Positions 48,688 through 58,723 of a stretch of DNA of 62,921 bases are shown here, in pieces. Numbering within the stretch: position 1 is the first letter of the stretch; the number at the start of each line of letters is the position of its first letter. The stretch is taken from assembly GCA_003284565.1 (NCBI GenBank), contig QBXO01000007.1, positions 1-62,921 of the forward strand. The letters are read 5' to 3'. Both the position numbers and the translations under genes were made by a program. The notes under the pieces are model-generated. The model had not been told where the DNA came from. It did no database searches and saw only the letters and a list, made by a program, of their open reading frames with translations. The stretch is from SAR116 cluster bacterium AG-321-K23. Lineage in GTDB: Bacteria; Pseudomonadota; Alphaproteobacteria; Puniceispirillales; Marisalimonadaceae.

Positions 48688-49345
48688 TTTGTTTATGAAC
48701 TATTTTAATAAGATTTTTATACCATTGAAATACAGGGTCTTCATTATCTAACAAATTGCATTGACTACAAATATCTACCCACTTTAAATTTCCAAAAAAA
48801 ATACAATCCTCTATTCCAGGATTCCTTCCAGATATGTAACCATTTTCAATTATTATTTTTCTAATTGGATCAATAAATTTTCTAAACTCCTCAATAGAAG
48901 ATGAAACAAATGGTACAAATTTTGTAATTGGCCCATTTATTCTTTCTTCTCTTGTATTTATGTAATAATCGATATCATCACCTTCTAAAATATTTGGTAT
49001 TTCATGTGCAATTATTTTAAACAAAATTGGTAATAATTGTCTTGAAGTCCATAAATATAAAAAATAAGAAAAGTTTTTTGACGAAATATTTTGAAAAATT
49101 TTTTTCTGCGGATAATTTTCGTTTAACCAATTAATTATATTCCATGAATCACAGACAAATCCATTTTTATAATCTAAGATGGGTACTAATTTTTGTTTAG
49201 AAAATGCAATTTTATCCTTATCAGTAAATCTTACAGGAATAGTTTTGAATTGAATGTCATTTTGAATAAGACATAGCTTTATATTCCAACATGGAGGACT
49301 AAATCTTAAATCATTTTTGCCTGATAAATCGTATAGCGTAAGCAT
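48680..49345 (-). CDS. Glutathione S-transferase family protein
   Basis: The 221-aa protein begins with a thioredoxin-like domain (TLYDLSGKNDLRFSPPCWNIKLCL) and a glutathione-binding VPILDYKNGFVCDSWNIINWL block, then a helical domain. The pattern resembles the LigE/beta-etherase-like group of alphaproteobacterial GSTs. Substrate unknown. It is divergent from serC and ends inside the thiD stop. Confidence 0.85.
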   Translation of the reverse strand: MLTLYDLSGKNDLRFSPPCWNIKLCLIQNDIQFKTIPVRFTDKDKIAFSKQKLVPILDYKNGFVCDSWNIINWLNENYPQKKIFQNISSKNFSYFLYLWTSRQLLPILFKIIAHEIPNILEGDDIDYYINTREERINGPITKFVPFVSSSIEEFRKFIDPIRKIIIENGYISGRNPGIEDCIFFGNLKWVDICSQCNLLDNEDPVFQWYKNLIKIVHKQIN

Positions 49346-49398
49346 ATATTTAATAGATCCTTAAATTATATTGACTTTTGATAAATAACCTTTAATTA

Positions 49399-49450
49399 GA
49401 TGGACGGGTAATTGCTTCCCAACAAGCAATAACATTTTAACGAGGTTAAT
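49399..49450 (+). promoter_or_regulatory. serC-type 5' leader RNA
   Basis: Just before serC a stem ATTGCTT/AAGCAAT closes a CCCAAC loop (49411-49430), preceded by GACGGGT and followed by TTTTAACGAGG that ends in the ribosome-binding site. The motif and its position agree with the alphaproteobacterial serC leader described together with the SAM-II, speF and ybhL motifs. A TTGACT at 49371 may be the -35. The ligand is unknown. Confidence 0.65.
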
Positions 49451-50617
49451 ATGACAAGACCATTAGTCAAGCCAATTCGTCCAGAATTTTCATCTGGACC
49501 TTGCGCAAAAAGACCAGGATGGTCTTTAAACGTATTAAAAAAAAGCTCTCTTGGTAGATCTCACAGACATACAGTTTGTAAAGAAAAATTAAAAAAAATA
49601 ATTGATCTCACTAAATCTATATTGAAAGTTCCAGATGATTATTTAGTTGGTATTGTTCCAGGATCTGATACTGGTGCTATAGAAATAGCTATGTGGAATC
49701 TTTTAGGATCAAAACCAGTAACAATGCTAGTATGGGATAGTTTTGGTGCAGACTGGGCTAAAGATATTCAACTACAATTAAAACTTAAAGATTTAGACAT
49801 TATAAAAGCAGACTATGGAAAATTACCCAATTTAAATGATCTCGATTTTAAAGGTGACCTAGTATTTAACTGGAATGGTACTACAGCGGGTGTTTGTGTT
49901 CCCAATGGTGATTGGATAAAAAGCTCAAGACATGGTTTAACAATATGTGATGCTACTTCAGCAGCTTTTGCAATGAATATAGATTGGTCAAAATTGGATG
50001 TGGGTACATTTTCATGGCAAAAATCTCTTGGGGGTGAAGCTGGTCATGGTGTAATTATTCTATCTCCAAAGGCTGTTGATAGAATTAATACATACAAACC
50101 TAGTTGGCCAATTCCAAAATTATTTCAACTAAAAAAAAATAATGAGATAAATTTAGATATTTTCTTAGGTTCAACAATAAATACACCATCAATGATTTGT
50201 GTTGAAGATTTTTTAGATGTTCTTAATTGGAGTAATCAAATAGGTGGCTTGGAAGAATTAATTAGAAGGTCAAAAAATAATTTAAATATAATTAAAGATT
50301 GGGTTTATTCATCTAGTTGGGTAGATTTCTTGAGTGAAGACGTAAACAATGTATCAAACACATCAATATGTTTGAAACTTATAGACACTAAACTAATAAA
50401 TAAATCACTGGAAACAAAAAATATTATAGAAAAAAATGTAATTAATTTGTTAGAAGAAAACAATGTAGCTTTTGATATAGGTAGTTATAGATCTGCGCCT
50501 CCTGGGTTAAGAATTTGGGGTGGTCCTACAGTTGACAATGACGACATAAAAAAACTCTTACCTTGGTTAGATTGGGCCTACCTTAAATCATTAAGGGATC
50601 TAGATATTCAACTTTAA
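49451..50617 (+). CDS. serC: Phosphoserine aminotransferase
   Basis: The 388-aa PLP enzyme is the alphaproteobacterial-type SerC: PEFSSGPCAKRPGWS at the start, GSDTGAIEIAMW, DATSAAFAMNIDW and the PLP-lysine motif TFSWQKSLGGEAGHGV. It converts 3-phosphohydroxypyruvate to phosphoserine. It sits under the serC leader and is 15 bases before serA, so both serine-pathway steps are probably co-expressed. Confidence 0.96.
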   Translation: MTRPLVKPIRPEFSSGPCAKRPGWSLNVLKKSSLGRSHRHTVCKEKLKKIIDLTKSILKVPDDYLVGIVPGSDTGAIEIAMWNLLGSKPVTMLVWDSFGADWAKDIQLQLKLKDLDIIKADYGKLPNLNDLDFKGDLVFNWNGTTAGVCVPNGDWIKSSRHGLTICDATSAAFAMNIDWSKLDVGTFSWQKSLGGEAGHGVIILSPKAVDRINTYKPSWPIPKLFQLKKNNEINLDIFLGSTINTPSMICVEDFLDVLNWSNQIGGLEELIRRSKNNLNIIKDWVYSSSWVDFLSEDVNNVSNTSICLKLIDTKLINKSLETKNIIEKNVINLLEENNVAFDIGSYRSAPPGLRIWGGPTVDNDDIKKLLPWLDWAYLKSLRDLDIQL

Positions 50618-50632
50618 ATTGAGGGTTTGGAA

Positions 50633-52219
50633 ATGCCAAAAGTTTTAATTAGTGATCAATTAAGTGAATCTGCTGTAGATATCTTTAAAAAAAATAAAAT
50701 TGAGGTATCATATTGTCCAGGTTTGAGCCACGAAGAATTATTAAAAAAAATTAATAACTATGATGGATTAGCTATCAGATCTGCTACAAAGGTAACCGAA
50801 GAAGTTTTCGAAAGTGCTAAAAATTTAAAAATTGTAGGTCGTGCTGGTATCGGAACGGATAATATTGATAAAGTAGCAGCTACCAAAAATGGTGCCATTA
50901 TAATGAACACACCATATGGGAATGCTATAACTACAGCTGAACACGCTATAGCTCTTATGATGTCACTTGTTAGGATGATACCTCAGGCAGATAATTCTAC
51001 TAAACAAGGGAAATGGGAAAAATCTAAATTTAATGGTACTGAAATAAATGGTAAATATTTAGGATTAATTGGGTGTGGAAATATTGGATCTATTGTAGCT
51101 AGTAGAGCTATAGGCCTCAAAATGAAGGTTATTGCATATGATCCATTTCTTACTAAAGAAAAAGCTTCTGAACTTGGTGTTGATAAAGTTGATTTGGAGT
51201 ATTTATTAAAGAATTCTGATATAATATCGTTACATACACCTCTCACTGAAGACACTAAAAATATAATTTCGTCTGAAGCAATTAGTATAATGAAAAAAGG
51301 ATCAAGGATAATTAATTGTGCTAGGGGAGGTTTGGTTGACGAAGTGGCCTGCAGAGCAGCTCTAGAAACGGGACATTTAGCTGGTGCAGCTTTTGACGTT
51401 TTTACTGAAGAACCTGCAAAAGAAAATATTTTATTTGATGCTCCTAATCTGATAGCTACTCCTCATTTAGGTGCAACTACAATTGAAGCGCAAGAAAATG
51501 TTGCTATCCAAATAGCCCAGCAAATGTCTGATTACTTAAATACAGGAGCTGTAGTAAATGCTCTTAATTATCCAAGTGTATCAGCTGAGGAGGCTCCAAT
51601 CTTGAAACCTTATGTCAAGTTGGCCTATTTAATGGGTTCTTTTTTAGGACAAGTTACACAAGAAGGCATTTTGAGTGTGAAATTAGAGTTGGAAGGTAAA
51701 GCATCAAACATTCAGGATGTTCCTTTAATGGCTAGTTGTTTAGTAGGTGTTTTAGAACCTACATCTGCTGCAGTAAATAATATTAGTTCAGCATCAATAG
51801 CTTCCAGTAGGGGTATTAATTTATCAATGATTAAGCATGAAAGACGTTGCGATTATGAAACTTTGCTTAAAATTTCTATTCAACATGATAAGGGTGAAAG
51901 AACAATTTCAGGTACTTTAATTGCTGGCAACAAACCAAGAATAATAAACATTCAAGGAATTTCAATTGAATCAGAATTTCCAAAGAATGCTCTATATTTA
52001 AGAAATTATGATAAACCAGGTTTCATTGGAGATTTAGGTAACAAATTAGGAAATAATAATATTAACATTGCATCATTTCATTTAGGACGACGAAATATAG
52101 GAGGAGAAGCTATTGCGTTGGTAGAGATAGACGGAAAGATTGATGAAAAAATTATATCCGAAATAAGAGATTTACCTCAAGTTGCAAGAGTAAATTCAAT
52201 TAATTTTGAAAGTAAATAA
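50633..52219 (+). CDS. serA: D-3-phosphoglycerate dehydrogenase
   Basis: The protein of about 528 aa has the NAD Rossmann region (LIGCGNIGSIVASRAIGL), the catalytic Arg/Glu/His set (NCARGGLVDE, EEPA, TPHLGATTIEAQENVA), an intervening regulatory domain and a C-terminal ACT domain (LRNYDKPGFIGDLGNKLGNN). It makes 3-phosphohydroxypyruvate. The ATG at 50633 follows GAGGG with good spacing; a TTG two codons earlier is less likely. Confidence 0.97.
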   Translation: MPKVLISDQLSESAVDIFKKNKIEVSYCPGLSHEELLKKINNYDGLAIRSATKVTEEVFESAKNLKIVGRAGIGTDNIDKVAATKNGAIIMNTPYGNAITTAEHAIALMMSLVRMIPQADNSTKQGKWEKSKFNGTEINGKYLGLIGCGNIGSIVASRAIGLKMKVIAYDPFLTKEKASELGVDKVDLEYLLKNSDIISLHTPLTEDTKNIISSEAISIMKKGSRIINCARGGLVDEVACRAALETGHLAGAAFDVFTEEPAKENILFDAPNLIATPHLGATTIEAQENVAIQIAQQMSDYLNTGAVVNALNYPSVSAEEAPILKPYVKLAYLMGSFLGQVTQEGILSVKLELEGKASNIQDVPLMASCLVGVLEPTSAAVNNISSASIASSRGINLSMIKHERRCDYETLLKISIQHDKGERTISGTLIAGNKPRIINIQGISIESEFPKNALYLRNYDKPGFIGDLGNKLGNNNINIASFHLGRRNIGGEAIALVEIDGKIDEKIISEIRDLPQVARVNSINFESK

Positions 52220-52301
52220 ATACTAACTCTCTCCAAGATTTATTAGATACATTGAGAACTTTGGTATATAAAAAAAGATATTTAATAATTTAGGTGGTAG
52301 A

Positions 52302-53441
52302 ATGACAGGTTCACAAAGTCAAAAAGGGCTATTACCTGCAGGATTGAGTGATATTCTTTATCCTAAAGCTCAAGTTCAAGCAAAAAAAATTGAAAATTTG
52401 CTAGATGTATTTTCTAATTATGGATATTTAAGAGTTAAACCTCCGTTAGTTGAATACGAAGAAACTTTATTATCTGATGGACCTGGAACAGTATTGAAGG
52501 ATTCTACTTTTAGAATTATGGATCCTTTATCACAAAAAATGATGGCATTAAGATCAGATGTAACAGCTCAAATATCTCGAATAGCTTCTACAAGATTATC
52601 CCACTTAGCTCGTCCACTCAGGTTATCTTATTCTGGGGATGTTTTAAGAGTAAAAGGGGATAGTTTTAATACTGAGCGTCAAAAGACACAAGTTGGTGCA
52701 GAATTAATTGGATTAGAAAATGAATTTTGTGATGCTGAAATTATTCTTATTTGTTTAAAAGCACTTAAATCAATTAATATTGAAAATATAACAATTGACA
52801 TAAACTTACCCTTTTTAAGAGAGTATTTTTTTAGAGATCTTTCATCTTCTTTAAAAGAAAAAATTAACAAAGCAATAGATTTGAGAGATAAAAAAACTTT
52901 AAAGAAGTTAAAATTTGAATATTCTGAAATTGTATTAGATCTTATGGAGTCCACTGGAGATTATACATTTGCTGCTAACTTTTTACGTAATTTAAATTTA
53001 GAAGGTTTCTTTAATGAGGTAAGAGATTATTATTTAAGGGTAATTGATATAGTTAATAAGAATATTTCATCTGTTAAGATTTCAATTGATCCACTTGAGA
53101 ACAGAGGATTCAATTATCATACTGGTCTTTCTTTTACAATTTTTTCTGAAAATTTAAAAGGTGAAATTGCTAAAGGTGGAAGATACAAAACTTTAAGTGG
53201 CGAGACAGCAACTGGATGTACAATTTATACTGAAAAAATTTATTCTAATTCAAAATCTAATCTAGATAAAAGTTTAGTGTATTTACCATATCTTAATATA
53301 AATGATGCAGATCAAATTATTAACAAAGGATATAGGGTTGTTTTTGGTAATAACTTAAATACTGATATAAAACAAGATGCTCTTGATCTAAAATGTCAAT
53401 TTATCTGGGAAAATAAAAAAATTGTTAAATTAGAAACTTAA
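52302..53441 (+). CDS. hisZ: ATP phosphoribosyltransferase regulatory subunit HisZ
   Basis: The 379-aa protein resembles histidyl-tRNA synthetase catalytic domains (LLPAGLSDILYPKAQVQ, LRSDVTAQISRIA, YSGDVLRV) but lacks the anticodon-binding domain and stands next to purA, the usual site of hisZ in alphaproteobacteria. HisZ pairs with a short HisG in the first step of histidine synthesis; hisG is not in this window. Confidence 0.92.
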   Translation: MTGSQSQKGLLPAGLSDILYPKAQVQAKKIENLLDVFSNYGYLRVKPPLVEYEETLLSDGPGTVLKDSTFRIMDPLSQKMMALRSDVTAQISRIASTRLSHLARPLRLSYSGDVLRVKGDSFNTERQKTQVGAELIGLENEFCDAEIILICLKALKSINIENITIDINLPFLREYFFRDLSSSLKEKINKAIDLRDKKTLKKLKFEYSEIVLDLMESTGDYTFAANFLRNLNLEGFFNEVRDYYLRVIDIVNKNISSVKISIDPLENRGFNYHTGLSFTIFSENLKGEIAKGGRYKTLSGETATGCTIYTEKIYSNSKSNLDKSLVYLPYLNINDADQIINKGYRVVFGNNLNTDIKQDALDLKCQFIWENKKIVKLET

Positions 53442-53471
53442 TTAACAAATTATATATTTAAGGAATGTATT

Positions 53472-54767
53472 ATGAGTAATGTAGTTGTTATTGGAACGCA
53501 ATGGGGTGATGAAGGTAAGGGTAAAATTGTTGATTGGTTATCAGAAAAAGCTGACCTAGTTGTACGGTTTCAAGGTGGTCATAACGCAGGACATACTCTT
53601 GTTATTGACGAAAGAATTTTTAAATTGTCTTTGTTACCAAGTGGGATTGTTAGAGAAAATACAATTGTATTGATTGGTAATGGGGTTGTAATAGATCCTT
53701 TTCATTTAAAAAAAGAAATTGATGAATTAAAAAAACAAAATATTGAAATATCCCCAAACAATCTTATTATTTCTGACTCTGCTTTTTTAATTCTACCTAT
53801 ACATCAAGCGATAGACCAATTAAGAGAAAATAAAAAAAATACAAAAAAGATTGGAACTACAGGAAGAGGTATTGGTCCTTCCTATGAAGATAAAGTTGGT
53901 AGGAGAGGTTTAAGAATATGTGATCTTTTTGATAAAGATGAATTATTCGATAAACTTTCAAAATTATATGCATTTCATAATATATGGTTAAGAGCAATTA
54001 ACGAAAAAAATGTCGACCCAGAACATATCTTTGAGAAACTGTGGGATTTAGGACAGAATTTAAAAACTTATGTTCAACCTTCTTGGCTTTTAATTAACAA
54101 ATACAAACAAGATGCAAGTAATATTCTATTTGAAGGAGCTCAAGGTACCTTTTTAGATATAGACCACGGCACCTACCCTTTTGTGACTAGCAGCAATACC
54201 ATTGCTTCACAAGCTGGTATTGGAGCAGGTTTGGGGCCAACAGATATAGACTATACGTTAGGAATAACTAAAGCATATACTACAAGAGTTGGATCAGGTC
54301 CCTTTCCTACAGAAGATGACGGTGAAGACGGAATATTATTAGGTAAAAAGGGGCATGAATTTGGAACGGTTACCGGTAGACAAAGACGATGTGGGTGGTT
54401 TGATTCAGTTTTAGTTAGACAAGCTGTGACTTTATCCAGTATTAGAGGCATTGCTCTAACTAAATTGGATGTTTTGGATGGATTTGAAGAAATCAAAATT
54501 TGTACCGGATATTCTCTTAATGGTAAAACTATAAATTATTTACCTTCAGCAGAAAAACAACAAAAGCAAGTAAAACCTATATATGAACTTGTGAAAGGAT
54601 GGGAGACAAGTATTGTCGGTGTGAAGAATTTAAATGATCTTCCAAAAGCAGCTAAAATTTATGTAAAAAGAATAGAAGAACTAGTAGGATGTCCTATAGT
54701 ATTAATATCAACCAGTCCAGAAAGGTCTGACACTATTTATATTAAAGATCCTTTTAAATCAAGTTAG
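53472..54767 (+). CDS. purA: Adenylosuccinate synthetase
   Basis: The 431-aa protein has GTQWGDEGKGKIVDWL (GTP/IMP binding), FQGGHNAGHTLV, TTGRGIGPSYEDK, the switch region VTGRQRRCGWFD and ALTKLDVLDG. It makes adenylosuccinate from IMP and aspartate. It shares four bases with the stop of the convergent rpoH. Confidence 0.98.
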   Translation: MSNVVVIGTQWGDEGKGKIVDWLSEKADLVVRFQGGHNAGHTLVIDERIFKLSLLPSGIVRENTIVLIGNGVVIDPFHLKKEIDELKKQNIEISPNNLIISDSAFLILPIHQAIDQLRENKKNTKKIGTTGRGIGPSYEDKVGRRGLRICDLFDKDELFDKLSKLYAFHNIWLRAINEKNVDPEHIFEKLWDLGQNLKTYVQPSWLLINKYKQDASNILFEGAQGTFLDIDHGTYPFVTSSNTIASQAGIGAGLGPTDIDYTLGITKAYTTRVGSGPFPTEDDGEDGILLGKKGHEFGTVTGRQRRCGWFDSVLVRQAVTLSSIRGIALTKLDVLDGFEEIKICTGYSLNGKTINYLPSAEKQQKQVKPIYELVKGWETSIVGVKNLNDLPKAAKIYVKRIEELVGCPIVLISTSPERSDTIYIKDPFKSS

Positions 54768-55672
54768 TCGTCATTTAATTCAATTAATTTTAGCTCTTTG
54801 GCTTTAGATTTTACAACCTTCTGAAGTTTTTCAAATGCTCTTGTTTCAATTTGTCTAATTCTTTCTCTACTTACTTTATATTCTTGAGACAAGTCTTCTA
54901 AGGTTTTAGGGTTTTCAGTTAATCTTCTTTTAATTATAATATCTTTCTCTCTAGGTTTTAGGTACTCTAATGCTTCCAACATCATTTTATTTCTAATATT
55001 TTTTTCTTGATGATTAACATATTGTGTTTCTTGATTATCTCTTTCGTCGGTTAGCATATCTTGCCATTCAGCTTCTTCACCATCTTGACGATTTATTTGA
55101 GAATTGAGTGAGTGATCACCACCTAACATTCTTCTATTCATACTAACAACATCATCTTCAGAAACATCAAGTGTTTTGGCTATGTGATTAACTTGGTTAG
55201 CTGTTAGATCGCCATCTTCTAAAGCATTAATTTTACCTTTTATTTTTCTTAAATTAAAAAATAACTTTTTTTGACTAGCAGTTGTGCCAATTTTAACTTG
55301 TGACCAACTTCTAAGAACAAATTCTTGAATTGATGCTTTAATCCACCACATTGCGTATGTGGCTAACCTAAAACCTTTTTCTGGGTCAAATTTTTTAACA
55401 GCATGCATCATTCCAATATTACCTTCGGCAATAAGATCAGCAATTGGAAGTCCATAACCTCTATATCCCATAGCTATTTTCGCAACAAGTCTTAGATGAC
55501 TTGTTACAAGTTTATGAGCAGCTTTTGTGTCTTGTTTTTCTAACCAATCTTTTGCAAGCAAATATTCTTCGCCGGCCTCTAGCATTGGAAATTTCTTAAT
55601 ATGATCTAGGTATCGACCTAAATTATTATCTGGTGAAACTAAAGATAAGTTCATGCTATCTAGATTACTCAA
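54764..55672 (-). CDS. rpoH: RNA polymerase sigma-32 factor RpoH
   Basis: The 302-aa protein has sigma region 2 (HLRLVAKIAMGYRGYGLPIADLI, FRLATYAMWWIKASIQEFVLR), the short RpoH-box area (QKKLFFNLRKIKG) and region 4 ([23 protein letters not shown]). It directs heat-shock genes. The start is TTG at 55672, with GGAGG five bases before, the strongest ribosome-binding site I noticed in the window; the first ATG is six codons later. Confidence 0.97.
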   Translation of the reverse strand: MSNLDSMNLSLVSPDNNLGRYLDHIKKFPMLEAGEEYLLAKDWLEKQDTKAAHKLVTSHLRLVAKIAMGYRGYGLPIADLIAEGNIGMMHAVKKFDPEKGFRLATYAMWWIKASIQEFVLRSWSQVKIGTTASQKKLFFNLRKIKGKINALEDGDLTANQVNHIAKTLDVSEDDVVSMNRRMLGGDHSLNSQINRQDGEEAEWQDMLTDERDNQETQYVNHQEKNIRNKMMLEALEYLKPREKDIIIKRRLTENPKTLEDLSQEYKVSRERIRQIETRAFEKLQKVVKSKAKELKLIELNDD

Positions 55673-55742
55673 TTATACCTCCGGACAATATGTATATAAT
55701 ATTTTTTTATAATATTTAAAGTATTTGTATAAATTTAGGCAC

Positions 55743-56756
55743 TTATACCTTCAAATTCTCAATAAGTACAGCAATGTCTTCTGGTAATTGACTAGAAAAT
55801 TCTAAATATTTATTGTTAATTGGATGATTAAAGGATAATTTTTTAGCGTGTAATGCTTGTCTACTAAATGATTTGATTAATTTAATTTTTTCTTTGTGGT
55901 ATGAATCTTTAAAATTTTTTTGAGCTATTGGTTTACCGTATAAATCGTCACCAATTATACTATGACCTATACATGACATATGAACACGAATTTGATGAGT
56001 TCTTCCAGTTTCTAATTTACACTCAATCAAACTAGCAAGTGGACTAAAAACATCTAATACATTCCATTTTGTAATAGCCATTTTCCCTTTTTGGACAATT
56101 GCCATTTTTTTTCTATTTAATTTTGATCTTCCAATAGGTTTTTCAATAATGCCGTTATTTATAGGCTGACCCCACACAACAGCATTGTATCGTCTATCAA
56201 CATCATGATTAAAAAAAATTTTGCATAAATTTGTATGAGCTAATTCTGTTTTTGCAATGACTATTATACCGCTCGTATTTTTATCTAACCTGTGAACTAT
56301 ACCTGGTCTCTTAACCCCCCCAATTCCTTTTAGATTTTCACCACAATGATAAAGGAGAGCATTAACTAGGGTTCCATTAGGAGAACCCGGAGCGGGGTGT
56401 ACTACCATCCCAGATCTCTTATTAATAACTATTATAAATTTATCTTCATATAGAATATCCAATTTAATATTTTCAGGTAAAGGTATAGCCTGAGTGGGTT
56501 TAGATAATAAAATTTCAATAAATTTACAATTTTGAATCTTTGATGAAGGATTATTTATTATTTTCCCATCGACTTTTATCTGTCTATCTTCTATTAAATT
56601 TTTAATTCTGCTTCTAGAAATAGAAAAGTTATTTTCATTTAATAGTTGTTTTGTACGTTGACTTACTTTAATAGCTTCAGTAACCCAAGTATCAATTCTT
56701 TCAAATGGTAGATTAAAGTCTTTTACATGAAGTACAATTTTAATAGGAAATGACAT
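55743..56756 (-). CDS. rluD: RluD-type 23S rRNA pseudouridine synthase
   Basis: The 337-aa protein has an N-terminal S4 domain (about residues 15-85, RSRIKNLIEDRQIKVDG) and the RluA-family core with catalytic Asp in VHRLDKNTSGIIVIAKT, plus LIECKLETGRTHQIRVHM and RQALHAKKLSFNHP. It makes pseudouridines in helix 69 of 23S rRNA if a true RluD. Its start codon overlaps the start of the divergent small membrane gene. Confidence 0.93.
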   Translation of the reverse strand: MSFPIKIVLHVKDFNLPFERIDTWVTEAIKVSQRTKQLLNENNFSISRSRIKNLIEDRQIKVDGKIINNPSSKIQNCKFIEILLSKPTQAIPLPENIKLDILYEDKFIIVINKRSGMVVHPAPGSPNGTLVNALLYHCGENLKGIGGVKRPGIVHRLDKNTSGIIVIAKTELAHTNLCKIFFNHDVDRRYNAVVWGQPINNGIIEKPIGRSKLNRKKMAIVQKGKMAITKWNVLDVFSPLASLIECKLETGRTHQIRVHMSCIGHSIIGDDLYGKPIAQKNFKDSYHKEKIKLIKSFSRQALHAKKLSFNHPINNKYLEFSSQLPEDIAVLIENLKV

Positions 56757-57156
56757 GTCTAATATATTTGATCCAAAAACAGAAAAAACATCTTTTGTAG
56801 TTTCTAATATAAAGACTATAAAAATTATTGCTATAATTTTAGGTATATTAATTATTATAGGATTAATTTTTCTATTTTGGGGATTGGCAAAAAATTATAA
56901 TAAACTAAAAGATGCTTCTATTATAAATAACACTCTAAAAGATAAACAAGAGTTAATTAGTAAATTTGACTTAAATCAACCAAGTGATGCACAATTAATT
57001 TCCTCATCTTTAGGTGCGAACAATGAAATCTTATTACGATATCTTTACAAAGGTAAAAATACATTAGTTATATTGGACATTAAAACAAAACAAATTAAAT
57101 CTGTAATCACTATAAAAAAAGGTCAAAATAATTTTAAAATTAATCAACAAAATTAG
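56755..57156 (+). CDS. Small single-pass membrane protein (DUF6476-like)
   Basis: The 133-aa protein has a short N-terminal tail, one strong transmembrane helix (about residues 22-48) and a small soluble domain ending in a basic segment. Its place next to rluD and its layout match the alphaproteobacterial DUF6476 group, from memory. Its ATG overlaps the rluD ATG on the opposite strand (CATG), leaving no room for separate leaders. No function is known. Confidence 0.7.
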   Translation: MSNIFDPKTEKTSFVVSNIKTIKIIAIILGILIIIGLIFLFWGLAKNYNKLKDASIINNTLKDKQELISKFDLNQPSDAQLISSSLGANNEILLRYLYKGKNTLVILDIKTKQIKSVITIKKGQNNFKINQQN

Positions 57157-57164
57157 AATTTATA

Positions 57165-58223
57165 ATGTATGAAGAAAAAATTTTAATAGGAACTGACACT
57201 ACTTCTGGTATTTCTCCACAAATATTAGATGCAATTTTAGTAGCATCAAATACAAAAACTTTACCTTATGGTAATGATGTTTTTACAGAAAAATGTAAAA
57301 AAATTGTAAAAAATATTTTTGAAAATAGTGACCTTGAAATCATTCCTATGGTTTCTGGGACAGCCTCAAACTCTCTAGCATTGTCGTCTTTTCTAAGGTC
57401 CTATGGAAGTGTTATCTGTCATAGTAATGCACACATCAATAAAGATGAAGGAGGGGCACCAGAGTTTTTTTCTGGAGGAGGTAAATTACTTACTATTTCA
57501 AATTCACTAGGACGTATCAAAGCCGAAGACCTTTTAAAAAAAATTGACGAAATTAACTTTAAACGTAAATCAAGCCCAGGAATTTCTGGCGTTTCAATTA
57601 CACAATTAGCTGAAAATGGTACTTTGTATAGTCTAGGAGAAATAGATGCAATTAGTAAAATTTGTAAAAAAAATAATCTTTATCTTCACATGGATGGTGC
57701 TAGATTTTCCAATGCGTTAGCTTCTCAACAAGATATATCTCCTGCAGAAGCTACTTGGAAAGTGGGTGTTGATTGTTTGTCTCTTGGAGCAACAAAAAAT
57801 GGGGCTTTAGCAGCAGAGTTAATAATTTTCTTTAACAAATCGCTAGCTAAAGAAGCAAGATATCTTATAAAACAAACTGGCCATGTAATGCCTAAAACTA
57901 GATTTATAACTGCTCAACTTAATGCGTGGTTTAAAGACGGTTTATGGTTGAAATTAGCTAAAACAGCTAATAAAAATGCTTTATATCTAAGAAATAAATT
58001 ATCTGAATTTAATGACTTTAAAATTTTATATCTAACACAAGGTAATGAAGTTTTTGTAAAGATGACTTATTTATCATATGAAAAAATTCTAAAGTTAAAC
58101 ATTATCCCAAACTTATGGGATCAAATTGATAAAGAACATTTAGTAGTAAGATTTGTGACTTCTTTTGAAACAACTACAACTCAGATAGACGAAATTATTG
58201 GCAGATTAAAAACTTTTTTTTGA
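57165..58223 (+). CDS. ltaE: Low-specificity L-threonine aldolase
   Basis: The 352-aa fold-type I PLP enzyme has the aldolase signatures SDTTSG-like GTDTTSGISPQ, LPYGNDVFTEK, HMDGARFSNALAS and the PLP lysine LGATKNG (Lys211). It cleaves threonine or allo-threonine to glycine and acetaldehyde. It follows the small membrane gene by 8 bases and abuts the convergent YggT-like gene. Confidence 0.9.
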   Translation: MYEEKILIGTDTTSGISPQILDAILVASNTKTLPYGNDVFTEKCKKIVKNIFENSDLEIIPMVSGTASNSLALSSFLRSYGSVICHSNAHINKDEGGAPEFFSGGGKLLTISNSLGRIKAEDLLKKIDEINFKRKSSPGISGVSITQLAENGTLYSLGEIDAISKICKKNNLYLHMDGARFSNALASQQDISPAEATWKVGVDCLSLGATKNGALAAELIIFFNKSLAKEARYLIKQTGHVMPKTRFITAQLNAWFKDGLWLKLAKTANKNALYLRNKLSEFNDFKILYLTQGNEVFVKMTYLSYEKILKLNIIPNLWDQIDKEHLVVRFVTSFETTTTQIDEIIGRLKTFF

Positions 58224-58598
58224 TTACATTCCATAATTTAAATTAATAGCAATATCTAGAAAAATTGATTTTATTTGAGTAATTAAGTCTTTTTCAAAGG
58301 TGAATGCAAATCTGCCCAAATAAGAGTATCCTAAGCATAATGGCAAAATATATAGTCTAACCATAAATATCATCCAAGCTATGTAAACTGGTATTAACGG
58401 TTGGACGATAAAACTAGGTGTGATTTTATTTGTAAAATTTATAATTGGATTGGTAAGTTTTGTAATAAAGCGGTACAAAACAAAATTACTAGCTTCACTT
58501 AAAAATAAATTTAAAATAAAATTTATTAACAAAATTATCATTAAGGATGCTAAAAAATAATCAATAGCAGTAAGCCATATAGGAAAATTATTAATCAT
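58224..58598 (-). CDS. YggT-family-like membrane protein
   Basis: The 124-aa protein has two or three hydrophobic helices and a YRFITKLTNPIINFTNKITPSFI segment, similar to the loop of YggT proteins in which a terminal PI/TP pattern lies between two membrane spans. YggT relatives act in osmotic adaptation or envelope assembly in some bacteria. The match is to the pattern only. It is divergent from ettA. Confidence 0.65.
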   Translation of the reverse strand: MINNFPIWLTAIDYFLASLMIILLINFILNLFLSEASNFVLYRFITKLTNPIINFTNKITPSFIVQPLIPVYIAWMIFMVRLYILPLCLGYSYLGRFAFTFEKDLITQIKSIFLDIAINLNYGM

Positions 58599-58723
58599 AA
58601 AAATATCATACTAACATATTAGAAAAATGAAAAATCATAATTTAAATTATGTGTTTATTTAAGATAAAAAAACTTTTAATACTAGTTATTTAATTAATAA
58701 AAATATAAGTCTGAGGTAATCAT

